Shown here piece after piece: positions 1-6,397 of a stretch of 8,127 nt of DNA; within the stretch, counting starts at the first letter, position 1, and each line of letters starts with the position of its first letter. The stretch is from Opitutaceae bacterium UBA6669 (GTDB taxonomy: Bacteria > Verrucomicrobiota > Verrucomicrobiia > Opitutales > Opitutaceae): assembly GCA_002455175.1 (NCBI GenBank), contig DKKJ01000013.1, positions 2,132-10,258 on the forward strand, read 5' to 3'. Under the pieces are notes generated by a model, which saw only the letters and a program-made list of their open reading frames with translations, did no database searches and was not told the origin of the DNA. A program made the translations under genes and the position numbers.

Positions 1-791
1 TACTCGCTCCCGGCTACAAAGGTTTCCACGGTCCCGAGAAGCAAGCCGCCCAGCGCGGCTCCGGGGATATTGCCGATGCCTCCGAGGATGGCAGCGACGA
101 ATGCCTTCAGACCGGGCATGACGCCCATCAACGGGTCGATGGAGGGGTAGTTCAAAGCGTAGAGGATACCCCCTGCGGCAGCGAGGGCGGAGCCAAGTCC
201 GAAGGTGAAGCTGATAACGACGTCGTTGTTCACGCCTACCAGACGCGCGGCGTTCGGATTGAGGGAGACGGCACGCATGGCGGTGCCAATACGTGTGCGA
301 AAAACAATCAGTTGCAGGGCGAGCATCAGGATCACGGCGACAACGATCACCAAGATCTGATTGCTGGAAACGACGAGAGAGCCGACGGCGAGGTTGGTGG
401 ACGGAAAAACAGGAGGAAAGGTGCGTGGAGTCGCGCCAAAAACCAGCTGCCCTGTGTATTCAAGGAAGAGTGACACACCAATGGCGGTGATCAAGACGTT
501 CAACGTGGGCGCACCCCGAAGAGGACGGTAGGCCAGACGCTCAATGGTCATCCCTAGGATCGCACAACCGACCATGGCACAAGCGAGAACGGTGACGCCA
601 CCCCAGAGCGTTCCGGCCGGCAGGTGTTGTCCGATATAGTATCCGATAAAGGCGCCAACCATGAACACGTCGCAGTGCGCGAAATTGATGAAACGCAGCA
701 CACCGTAAACCATGGTGTAGCCGAGGGCGATCAGGGCGTAGATGGCTCCGAGAGAGAGACCATTGAGGAGCTGCTGGAGAAATTCGGACAT
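1..791 (-). CDS. livH: LivH-type ABC transporter permease (branched-chain amino acid family), 3' end off window
   Basis: Inner-membrane permease of a branched-chain amino acid (HAAT/LIV-1) importer. It would pair with a LivM-type permease and LivG/LivF ATPases to move a substrate delivered by a periplasmic binding protein. I translated the minus strand from the ATG at 791 and it stays open to the window edge, giving 263 residues. The start MSEFLQQLLNGLSLGAIYAL, followed by GYTMVYGVLRFINFAH, is the characteristic LivH N-terminus. Strongly hydrophobic segments follow one another through the protein. The conserved cytoplasmic loop for ATPase contact is seen near residues 230-245 (AILGGIGNIPGA). 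LivH proteins usually run about 290-310 residues, so roughly the last 30-40 are missing. The gene starts 28 bp after the second binding-protein gene and is probably in its operon. No Shine-Dalgarno motif precedes the ATG. The family call is firm; the substrate is not determined by sequence. Confidence 0.93.
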   Translation of the reverse strand, partial: MSEFLQQLLNGLSLGAIYALIALGYTMVYGVLRFINFAHCDVFMVGAFIGYYIGQHLPAGTLWGGVTVLACAMVGCAILGMTIERLAYRPLRGAPTLNVLITAIGVSLFLEYTGQLVFGATPRTFPPVFPSTNLAVGSLVVSSNQILVIVVAVILMLALQLIVFRTRIGTAMRAVSLNPNAARLVGVNNDVVISFTFGLGSALAAAGGILYALNYPSIDPLMGVMPGLKAFVAAILGGIGNIPGAALGGLLLGTVETFVAGSE

Positions 792-819
792 GAAAGTGGG
801 CGCGCGAGGGGAAACTGGA

Positions 820-1971
820 TCAAGGAAGGACGGTTTTTTCGAGCTGATAGCGTCCGTTTTTAAAGGCCACGACGAAGGCAGGCTTCCGCGGATTACGTTT
901 TTCGTCGATTTGGATCGAGCCAGTGACGCCTTGAAAATCGCGGGTGTCCGCCAAGGCGGTCCGGAGTCGCTGGGCGGAGGTGGAGTCCGCCCGTTTGATA
1001 GCATCCGCCAGCAAGAGGACGGCGTCATACGCGAGCGGGGCGATGGAGTCGGGATCCTCTCGGTAGCGCTCCCGGTAACGTTCGATGAAGCGACGGGTGA
1101 CCGGAGCGGTGCTTTCTAAGGAAAAGTTATCGCAGTAGTAGGTGTTTCGTAAGGACGCGCCTGCTTGCGTAAGGAGCGGGGGACCCGACCAACCGTCACC
1201 ACCAAAAATGGGCCCCTCGAAACCCAGTTGCCGCGCCTGGGTCACGATCAAGCCGACCTCCGTGTAGTATCCAGGAACGAAGAGTCCATCGACGCCGGCA
1301 GCCTTAATGGCGGTGAGTTGCGCTTTGAAATCACGCTCGCTGGCCGTGTAGTGTTTCTCGACCGCGATGACCCCACCATCGAGGAGAAAACGCTCCTTAA
1401 AAAACTGGGCGAGGCCGACGGCGTAGGCGTTGGTTGAGTCGGTGAGGAGGGCGACCCGCGTAGCTTGCAGCGATTCGCGTGCGAATTGAGCCATGACCGT
1501 GCCCTGGAACGGGTCGATGTAAGCGACCCGAAAGATGAAGTTCCCCACCTGAGTCACCTGTGGATTGGTTCCGTTGCTGATCATGGGAACCCGGAGCTGC
1601 TGACAGACCGGAGCGGCCTCGAGGGAGCGTCCGGAAGAGACTTCCCCGAGGACTGCGATCACCTTGTCACGCGAGATCAGTTTGCGGACCACCGTGGCGG
1701 ACTCGCCTGCCTTGGAACGGTTGTCTTCGAGAAAAAGCTGTAGCCGCCGACCCAGGACGCCGCCTTGCGCGTTGATCTCGTCGATCGCCAGACGAGAGCC
1801 TCGTTCGTACGATTGGCCCCACGTGGCTTCACTGCCCGTCAGCGATGTGTAGGCTCCGATGCGAATCGGAGCTGGGGCATCGTCTGCGTGGAGCCTGAGT
1901 GGAAGCGCGGCGCTGATCACCCCCAGCAGGAACGCGACGACGGTGCACGTCGACTGCGTCCGCCAGATCAA
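820..1971 (-). CDS. Periplasmic substrate-binding protein, LivK-like (second of a tandem pair)
   Basis: Type I periplasmic binding protein (Peripla_BP_6 / LivJ-LivK family) that captures a solute, probably an amino acid or amide, for the neighbouring LivH-type transporter. It has 383 residues. Residues 1-29 form a Sec signal peptide: Arg at position 4, a hydrophobic stretch around 11-23, and cleavage probably after LHA at 29. The mature fold starts with IRIGAYTSLTG (37-47). Family landmarks are DNRSKAGESA near 83-92, the ligand loop ISNGTNP (131-137), FRVAYIDPFQG, GYYTE (234-238) and GGDGW (257-261). The start is TTG at 1971, chosen because the signal peptide begins there; TTGA overlaps the stop of the upstream paralogue, which implies translational coupling. 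It is identical to that paralogue at roughly half of positions by eye but has no lipobox cysteine. The ligand is unknown. Confidence 0.9.
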   Translation of the reverse strand: MIWRTQSTCTVVAFLLGVISAALPLRLHADDAPAPIRIGAYTSLTGSEATWGQSYERGSRLAIDEINAQGGVLGRRLQLFLEDNRSKAGESATVVRKLISRDKVIAVLGEVSSGRSLEAAPVCQQLRVPMISNGTNPQVTQVGNFIFRVAYIDPFQGTVMAQFARESLQATRVALLTDSTNAYAVGLAQFFKERFLLDGGVIAVEKHYTASERDFKAQLTAIKAAGVDGLFVPGYYTEVGLIVTQARQLGFEGPIFGGDGWSGPPLLTQAGASLRNTYYCDNFSLESTAPVTRRFIERYRERYREDPDSIAPLAYDAVLLLADAIKRADSTSAQRLRTALADTRDFQGVTGSIQIDEKRNPRKPAFVVAFKNGRYQLEKTVLP

Positions 1972-3101
1972 GGTTCGACCGCTTTGACGAAGCTGAATTT
2001 ACCGTCTTTCACCACGATCACCACAGCAGCTTTCGTAGCATTTCGCTGGGCGTCGATGGTGGTGCGACCGGTCGCGCCGAGTACGTCCTTAGTGGTTGCC
2101 AGAGCCTCGCGGATCTTTGCCGGCTCAGTGCTGCCAGCGCGTTTAATCGCATCGACCAACACCAGAGCGCTGTCGTAACCCAACGCCGCCATGGCATCGG
2201 GGGTTTCGCCGTTCCAGCGCTTCTTAAATTTCTCCACGAACGCTTTTACCTCCGGAGCGGGCGACTCGGGTGAGTAGTGGGTGGAGTAATACGTGCCTTC
2301 TACGGCCGTGCCGCCGATTTTGAGAAGTTCTGGGGCTTCCCAGCCATCGCCGCCGAAGAGAGGGATGTTCATGCCGAGGTCGCGCGCTTGTTTGCAGATG
2401 AGGGCGGCCTCAGTGTAGTACCCAGGGACGAAGATCGCGTCCGGGTTGGTGGCCTTAATCGCGGTCAGCTGAGCCTTAAAATCTTTGTCCCCTTCGGTGA
2501 AACGCGAGTCGAGGACGATTTCTCCGCCGTCAGCGAGGAAGCGCTCTCTGAAGTAGGTAGCGAGGCCGACCGAGTAGGCGGATGAGACAGAGGTCAAGAT
2601 AGCCACTCGTTTGGCTTTGAGGTCTTGCCGAGCAAACTTGGCGAGAGCGGTGCCCTGGAAAGGATCGATGAAACAGACCCGGAAGATGTAGTCCCCAATC
2701 TCGGTCACCTTGGGATTGGTGGAAGCTGGCGAGAGCATGGGGACTTTGAACTGCTGGGCGACGGTCGCCGCCTCCATGCTGCGGCTGGACGCTACTTCAC
2801 CTAGGAGAGCGACCACCTTTTCGCGGGTGATGAGCTTTTTAACAATCGTGGCGGACTCGCCTGACTTCGATTGGTTGTCCTCGGACACGAGTTGAATCTT
2901 TTTACCGAGCACACCGCCTTCTTCGTTGATGGCTTCAATCGCGAGGAGCGTGCCTTTGTGGGAAGATTGGCCGAAAGCGGCTTCTTTCCCCGTCAAGGAT
3001 GCATACTCGCCGATTTTGATCGACGACTGGTCGCGTGAGCAACTGATCGCGAACAGACTGAGCGTCAGGATAACCGTGAGAGATCGGAGTCGATGGAACA
3101 T
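1968..3101 (-). CDS. Substrate-binding lipoprotein, LivK-like (first of a tandem pair)
   Basis: Type I solute-binding protein of the LivJ/LivK family, 377 residues, likely first gene of the transporter operon. The N-terminus has positive charges (Arg4, Arg6), a hydrophobic core (8-18) and Ala-Ile-Ser-Cys ending at Cys21. This resembles a lipoprotein signal, though Ala rather than Leu sits at -3, so lipidation is probable rather than certain. The mature part begins IKIGEYASLTG. Landmarks are EDNQSKSGESA near 74-84, the ligand loop SPASTNP (124-130), FRVCFIDPFQG (140-150), GYYTE (227-231) and GGDGW (250-254). The Ser-Pro-Ala-Ser-Thr loop matches the usual family pattern that holds the ligand's amino-acid backbone. 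ATG at 3101 is the natural start because the export signal follows at once. The stop overlaps the TTG start of its paralogue. Being anchored, it may be the transporter's dedicated receptor; that is inference. Confidence 0.92.
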   Translation of the reverse strand: MFHRLRSLTVILTLSLFAISCSRDQSSIKIGEYASLTGKEAAFGQSSHKGTLLAIEAINEEGGVLGKKIQLVSEDNQSKSGESATIVKKLITREKVVALLGEVASSRSMEAATVAQQFKVPMLSPASTNPKVTEIGDYIFRVCFIDPFQGTALAKFARQDLKAKRVAILTSVSSAYSVGLATYFRERFLADGGEIVLDSRFTEGDKDFKAQLTAIKATNPDAIFVPGYYTEAALICKQARDLGMNIPLFGGDGWEAPELLKIGGTAVEGTYYSTHYSPESPAPEVKAFVEKFKKRWNGETPDAMAALGYDSALVLVDAIKRAGSTEPAKIREALATTKDVLGATGRTTIDAQRNATKAAVVIVVKDGKFSFVKAVEP

Positions 3102-3351
3102 GGCCTAGAAAGTGGGAGGAACGGAAGGAACGAAGATGAGTCACACCGAAGCTCAGACTGTATCGTCGCCTAGGTGCATTACAGTGCCCTGCAGTCAAAA
3201 GCATGAAGCGTACCCTGGTAAAGGGCCAATCCTGGGGCGGAGATGGAAGGAGCGATGAAAATTAGGCGCCTGCCAACCGGTGGCATCGCCCCCTTGGCCC
3301 ATTTCGTTTTCATTTCTTGTGCACAAGCGGACGCTTGGTTTGCTGAGGGAC
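3102..3351. promoter_or_regulatory. Divergent intergenic region between the ABC transporter operon and the lptG-like gene
   Basis: This 250-bp stretch separates two divergent genes and should hold promoters for both. On the minus strand, a TGTAAT hexamer (plus positions 3178-3183) lies 18 bp downstream of TTCATG (plus 3202-3207). This is a possible sigma-70 type -10 with a poor -35 for the transporter operon. I saw no comparably good pair for the plus strand. The region also contains short plus-strand reading frames beginning at 3136 and 3255. Gene boundaries support a regulatory role; the individual promoter elements are weak. Confidence 0.35.
3136..3258 (+). CDS. Possible 40-residue upstream ORF before the lptG-like gene (speculative)
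   Basis: A small open frame starting at ATG 3136, preceded by the purine-rich motif GGAAGGA (3123-3129), with six bases between its end and the start codon. That is one of the better-spaced Shine-Dalgarno-like sites in this window. The peptide begins MSHTEAQTVSSPR, has two cysteines, ends in a basic tail (RRWKER) and shows no domain I recognise. Its TGA overlaps an ATG at 3255 (ATGA). It lies in the same frame as the lptG-like gene, but the TGA separates them. It could be a leader peptide, a chance ORF, or the old 5' end of the downstream gene. Chance is the default reading. Confidence 0.15.
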   Translation: MSHTEAQTVSSPRCITVPCSQKHEAYPGKGPILGRRWKER

Positions 3352-4464
3352 TTGAATCTGGTCGATCGCTACATTCTCCGCGAGTGGCTCAAAATCTTCG
3401 TCCTGGTTTTGGGAGCGACGTTTGGGCTGGTGCTGATGCAGGCGCTTTACGACAACTTCCGAGATCTCTTAGAAGCAGGCGCCACCCGTGAGGATATACT
3501 TTATTATTTCCTGGTCCGGCTGCCGCGGTTTTTTTCGATCGTCCTGCCGCTCACGCTGTTGGTCTCTCTGCTCTATTCGTTGGGTAAGCTCCATCGTAAC
3601 AACGAGATCATCGCGCTCAGAGCGGCTGGAGCCAGCCTGTTTGATATCACCCGTGTGCTCTGGTTAGCAGGCTTGGTCCTCTGCGGGCTCTCCTGGTGGT
3701 TGAATGCCAGTGTCATCCCATGGTCGATCGATGTCTCGGACAAGATGCTTGATCGGATTCGTTACCAGCAGTTGGCGAAGACGGTACCGCAGGACCGTGT
3801 GGGCGTGGTAAAAAGTGTGGCGTTCGACAATCAGCGGGAAGGTCGCATGTGGTTCATGAACCGCTATTCGCCGTTTCTGGCGCGTGGGTTTGGCATCACC
3901 GTGATCGAGCTGGACGGTTTACGCCGGGAAAAAACCCGTATTCTCGCCCGGGATGGTTGGCGCGACGCCGAGAAAGGCTATTGGATTTTTCGCGACGGGC
4001 GGGAGGATTGGTTTGATCCGGAGTCGGGCGAAATGATGCGGACCGTCGCATTCAAAGAGAAATTCATTCCTCACTACCGAGAAGATCCGGCGTTGATGCT
4101 GGTGTTCGACCGCAAGCCGGGAGACCTGTCGTTTGTCGAGCTGAGACGCATCCTCGATTACTTCGCTTTGGACGCGAATCCTAAGATCACGCTCTACGCC
4201 ACCCGTTATTACGGCCTGTGGGCGGACACGCTGGGCCCGTTGATTATTTTGGCACTGGCGATCCCGTTTGCTGTTTCCGGTGTGCGAGTCAATCCCGTGG
4301 TGGGCGTGAGCAAATCGCTGGGACTCTTTGTGCTGTATTTCGCGCTCGTGCAGGCGAGTTATGCGCTGGGTGGCCGCGATGTGATGTCCCCCTTGACCGC
4401 CGCGTTGCTCCCCAATCTGGTCATGCTCGGTGTGGGGCTATTTTTCTTCGCACGCATTCGATAA
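3352..4464 (+). CDS. lptG: LptF/LptG (YjgP/YjgQ) family lipopolysaccharide export permease
   Basis: Membrane subunit of the LptB2FG ABC exporter, which extracts lipopolysaccharide from the inner membrane and feeds it to the periplasmic Lpt bridge. About 370 residues from the TTG at 3352, which yields MNLVDRYILREWLKIF, the N-terminus expected for this family. Three N-terminal membrane helices (about 13-31, 60-78, 102-121), a polar periplasmic domain (about 125-290, the beta-jellyroll region) and three C-terminal helices (about 292-310, 320-338, 346-368) give the classic layout. NNEIIALRAAGASL (84-97) is the conserved cytoplasmic coupling motif contacting LptB. The start is uncertain: GAGG at 3345-3348 is only 3 bp from this TTG, and in-frame GTG codons at 3280 and 3319 and a TTG at 3340 would add 24, 11 or 4 residues. 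LptF and LptG are hard to tell apart, so the symbol is a best guess. No partner gene lies in view. Confidence 0.9.
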   Translation: MNLVDRYILREWLKIFVLVLGATFGLVLMQALYDNFRDLLEAGATREDILYYFLVRLPRFFSIVLPLTLLVSLLYSLGKLHRNNEIIALRAAGASLFDITRVLWLAGLVLCGLSWWLNASVIPWSIDVSDKMLDRIRYQQLAKTVPQDRVGVVKSVAFDNQREGRMWFMNRYSPFLARGFGITVIELDGLRREKTRILARDGWRDAEKGYWIFRDGREDWFDPESGEMMRTVAFKEKFIPHYREDPALMLVFDRKPGDLSFVELRRILDYFALDANPKITLYATRYYGLWADTLGPLIILALAIPFAVSGVRVNPVVGVSKSLGLFVLYFALVQASYALGGRDVMSPLTAALLPNLVMLGVGLFFFARIR

Positions 4465-4496
4465 CCGCTCGGTTGACCGGTGGCGCATGTGCGAAG
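4446..4496. repeat. 8-bp inverted repeat across the convergent lptG-like / TPR gene junction
   Basis: CTTCGCAC at 4446-4453, inside the last codons of the lptG-like gene, is exactly complementary in inverted order to GTGCGAAG at 4489-4496. The 35-base loop contains AACC(gctc)GGTT at 4463-4474, which could form a smaller stem directly after the TAA stop. Only 41 bp separate the two convergent genes, so a shared transcription stop is expected here. No T-tract follows the stem on either strand, so this is not a standard intrinsic terminator. Confidence 0.3.
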
Positions 4497-4505
4497 CCAA
4501 GGAGG

Positions 4506-5015
4506 TCAGGGAGATTTTTGCCGCAAGCGACGTTGAGGCGCGGCCGGAGGCTTTCCCTCGCGGAGGGGAATCAAGTCGGGGTCGGTGGCGGCCAATTCGC
4601 GAAACTGTTCGTCGAGGGCGATGGCTTCGTCGACCAGCACGCGCGCGGCTTGGAGATCGCCCTGCTGGCATCGGTAGCACCCTAAATTGAAGGCGATAGT
4701 CGGGTCTTTTTGATGAAGCCGCTTAGCGTCGATCAGAATTTTCTCTGCTGCTTCAAGAGAGTGAGCTCGGCGTGTAGCGTAGGCCCAAATGATCCACGCT
4801 CCAGCGTCCTGAGGGCGTTGGCGAGCCAGTTCCTCGGAAGCGGTGCGCAATTTGGGCCATTGCTGTTGTTTTTGATATAGCGTGATTCGAAGGGTGAGAA
4901 TCTCCGGTTCAAACTGCCGTTCCTCGGGGAGTGCAGCGAGCTCTGCGGCTGCTTCTGCGAGCATGTCTAGCTCCAGATATCCGCGTGCGTGCGAAAGATG
5001 CCAGCGGGGATCCAT
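4506..5015 (-). CDS. Small tetratricopeptide-repeat protein
   Basis: A 169-residue protein built almost wholly of paired amphipathic helices of the tetratricopeptide-repeat (TPR) type, normally protein-interaction scaffolds. Four units can be read: about 4-35 (HARGYLELDMLAEAAAELAALP), 38-70, 71-105 (AWIIWAYATRRAHSLEAAEKI) and 106-140 (AFNLGCYRCQQGDLQAARVLV). The spacing of Trp/Tyr/Leu, Gly/Ala and Ala positions is typical. After the last repeat, ELAATDPDLIPLREG resembles a common TPR-tail pattern, followed by a basic proline-rich end. There is no signal peptide or membrane segment, so it is probably cytoplasmic. It lies 68 bp downstream of the DsbA-like gene on the same strand and may be the last gene of that unit. 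Its partner and specific role are unknown. The ATG at 5015 lacks a Shine-Dalgarno motif. Confidence 0.82.
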   Translation of the reverse strand: MDPRWHLSHARGYLELDMLAEAAAELAALPEERQFEPEILTLRITLYQKQQQWPKLRTASEELARQRPQDAGAWIIWAYATRRAHSLEAAEKILIDAKRLHQKDPTIAFNLGCYRCQQGDLQAARVLVDEAIALDEQFRELAATDPDLIPLREGKPPAAPQRRLRQKSP

Positions 5016-5083
5016 GGACTAAGCGTGGCAGAGAGCTTCGCGGCGTCAATCTCCGCGGCGTCTCGCTCAGCTGCGTTCGGCGT

Positions 5084-5755
5084 TCAAGCGGGCGGTGGCG
5101 AGCCGAAGTGGGCGCGATGCGCAGCGTAAGCTGTGGCGTCGGCCAACATCGCTTCAATGGTCGCGGCAATCGGTTCGAACCGGGTCAACCCTGAGAAGAC
5201 CGCTTTGTCACCAATCTCACTTTGGAGGATAAAGGCGGGACGCTGGTTGAGGCGATGGGTTTGAAACTCGGCGGTGCTGGCATCCACCCGCGCGTGAATT
5301 GCCGGTGATTCGGCGGCGGCGCGAAGCTTGCCGGCATCAATCGAAAATGCCTGGGCGGCTACGTCCACGGCGGTGGACAGCTTGCCGATCTTGCGGCCTT
5401 CACGGAGTGCGGCGGAGGCCAGAGCCAAGCGGAGACGATCGTCGGCGGGATCAAGGAAATCCTTGCCCGCTTCGGCGACCAAGTTGGGAGCCGGATAGTT
5501 CCCGCGTCGGTCGGCCTCAAACCAGCCGGAGTTGAGCATATAAGGTGACCGGACGACGAGACCGCTGCGACGGTAAAACCAATCGCATTGCTCTTGGGAG
5601 ATCGGGAAATCGTCGGGCTTCATCAAGGCGATCTTCCACTGGAACTCCACTCGACCGGCGTAGTGGTTTTTCAACTGCGTCCAAGTTGGTTCTGCCCAGT
5701 GACACCACGAGGACAGAATTTCGAGATAGTAGGTCAGCTTGACAGGTGCGCTCAT
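5084..5755 (-). CDS. DsbA-family thioredoxin-fold protein with CxxA active site
   Basis: A 223-residue protein of the DsbA/FrnE-like branch of the thioredoxin superfamily. The N-terminal strand and motif KLTYYLEILSSWCHWAEPTW places Cys18 where the redox-active cysteine sits. The usual CxxC is here Cys-His-Trp-Ala, so the resolving cysteine is absent. Residues about 50-150 are helical, as in the insertion domain of DsbA-like proteins. LNQRPAFILQ (169-178) looks like the conserved cis-proline loop (Pro173), followed by the C-terminal strand and helix. Cys57 is the only other cysteine seen. No signal peptide is present, so a cytoplasmic location is likely. A one-cysteine site suggests a glutathione- or thiol-dependent isomerase/transferase or a monothiol reductase rather than a dithiol oxidase; this is inference. 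It begins 19 bp after gmhA, so co-transcription is likely. Confidence 0.83.
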   Translation of the reverse strand: MSAPVKLTYYLEILSSWCHWAEPTWTQLKNHYAGRVEFQWKIALMKPDDFPISQEQCDWFYRRSGLVVRSPYMLNSGWFEADRRGNYPAPNLVAEAGKDFLDPADDRLRLALASAALREGRKIGKLSTAVDVAAQAFSIDAGKLRAAAESPAIHARVDASTAEFQTHRLNQRPAFILQSEIGDKAVFSGLTRFEPIAATIEAMLADATAYAAHRAHFGSPPPA

Positions 5756-5774
5756 GGGTGGCGGGAGAAAAAGG

Positions 5775-6335
5775 CTACGCGGAGGTTTCTGCGTCGATGA
5801 GATCGCAGAAATGATGGATCAGGAAAAGGTGGGCTTCCTGAGCGGCGCGACCGGAGTCACCGGGGACGATCAGGTCGACCGTCGCCTGTCCCTTGACGCG
5901 ACCGCCACCCCGGCCGAGGAAAGCGATGGAGGAAAGGTTCAGCCGCTGTGCCTCCTGAAGGGCAGCGGCGATGTTGGTCGAGTTGCCGCTGGAGGTGAAC
6001 ACCACGAGTAGGTCTCCGGGCTGGGCGAGGCCGGCGATCTGTCGAGAAAACACCGCGTCGTAGCCATAGTCGTTGCCGATGCAGGTGAGGAGCGAGCCGT
6101 CGGCCGTGAGTGCGATCGCGGGCAAAGCACGGCGGTTTTTGAAGTAACGTCCCACCAGTTCCGTAGAGAAATGTTGGGCTTCCGCAGCACTCCCGCCGTT
6201 GCCGCAGATCAGCAACTTTTTGCCTTGGCGTAGCGTCGAGAGGATCAGCTCACCGGCTCGATCGATTTCAGGACGCAGGGTGAGAAGCGACTCGAACACC
6301 CGAATCGTGGTAGCAAGAGATTGGTCCAGTGACAT
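5775..6335 (-). CDS. gmhA: Sedoheptulose-7-phosphate isomerase (phosphoheptose isomerase), SIS domain
   Basis: Converts D-sedoheptulose 7-phosphate to D-glycero-D-manno-heptose 7-phosphate, the first step of ADP-heptose synthesis for lipopolysaccharide core. At 186 residues it has the normal length for GmhA and consists of one SIS (sugar isomerase) domain. Visible signatures are CGNGGSAAEAQHFSTELVGRY (starting at 44, with His55 and Glu59), LTADGSLLTCIGNDYGYDAVF (starting at 76), the phosphate-binding SSGNSTNI (115-122), and QEAHLFLIHH with Gln166 and His174, which match the catalytic/metal Gln and His of characterised GmhA by their 8-residue spacing. DiaA is a non-catalytic paralogue and the main alternative, but the retained Glu and His favour GmhA. 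It heads a probable operon with the DsbA-like and TPR genes and diverges from the cysteine desulfurase. No other heptose genes are in view. No Shine-Dalgarno precedes ATG 6335. Confidence 0.9.
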   Translation of the reverse strand: MSLDQSLATTIRVFESLLTLRPEIDRAGELILSTLRQGKKLLICGNGGSAAEAQHFSTELVGRYFKNRRALPAIALTADGSLLTCIGNDYGYDAVFSRQIAGLAQPGDLLVVFTSSGNSTNIAAALQEAQRLNLSSIAFLGRGGGRVKGQATVDLIVPGDSGRAAQEAHLFLIHHFCDLIDAETSA

Positions 6336-6397
6336 GCAGGAAGCGGGAGGTTGGGCTGTGGAGCGTCCGCTTGCAAGCCGGCGTCATGCGAGGCAGG
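6336..6397. promoter_or_regulatory. Short divergent intergenic region with a 10-bp palindrome
   Basis: Only 62 bp separate the gmhA start from the preferred start of the cysteine desulfurase gene, so promoters for both units must overlap here or lie partly in coding sequence. A perfect palindrome, GCTTGCAAGC, sits at 6369-6378 and could be an operator half-site pair or a chance match. I see no convincing -10/-35 pair on either strand. Confidence 0.3.

Noticed and set aside
742..1119. Plus-strand ORF antisense to the second binding-protein gene
   Set aside because: The minus-strand frame encodes a clear family member with signal peptide; the antisense frame shows no domain and follows from codon bias.
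3255..3491. ORF starting at ATG 3255 with GGAAGGAG just upstream, as the true start of the lptG-like protein by frameshift
   Set aside because: The motif is only 2 bp from the ATG, the frame differs from lptG, and the permease N-terminus is already complete from TTG 3352, so no frameshift is needed. Kept only as part of the upstream-ORF observation.
4218..4685. Long plus-strand ORF overlapping the end of the lptG-like gene and the TPR gene
   Set aside because: It runs out of frame over two well-supported genes, its product has no recognisable domain, and its composition is the Arg/Gly-rich type expected from a shadow frame in GC-rich DNA.
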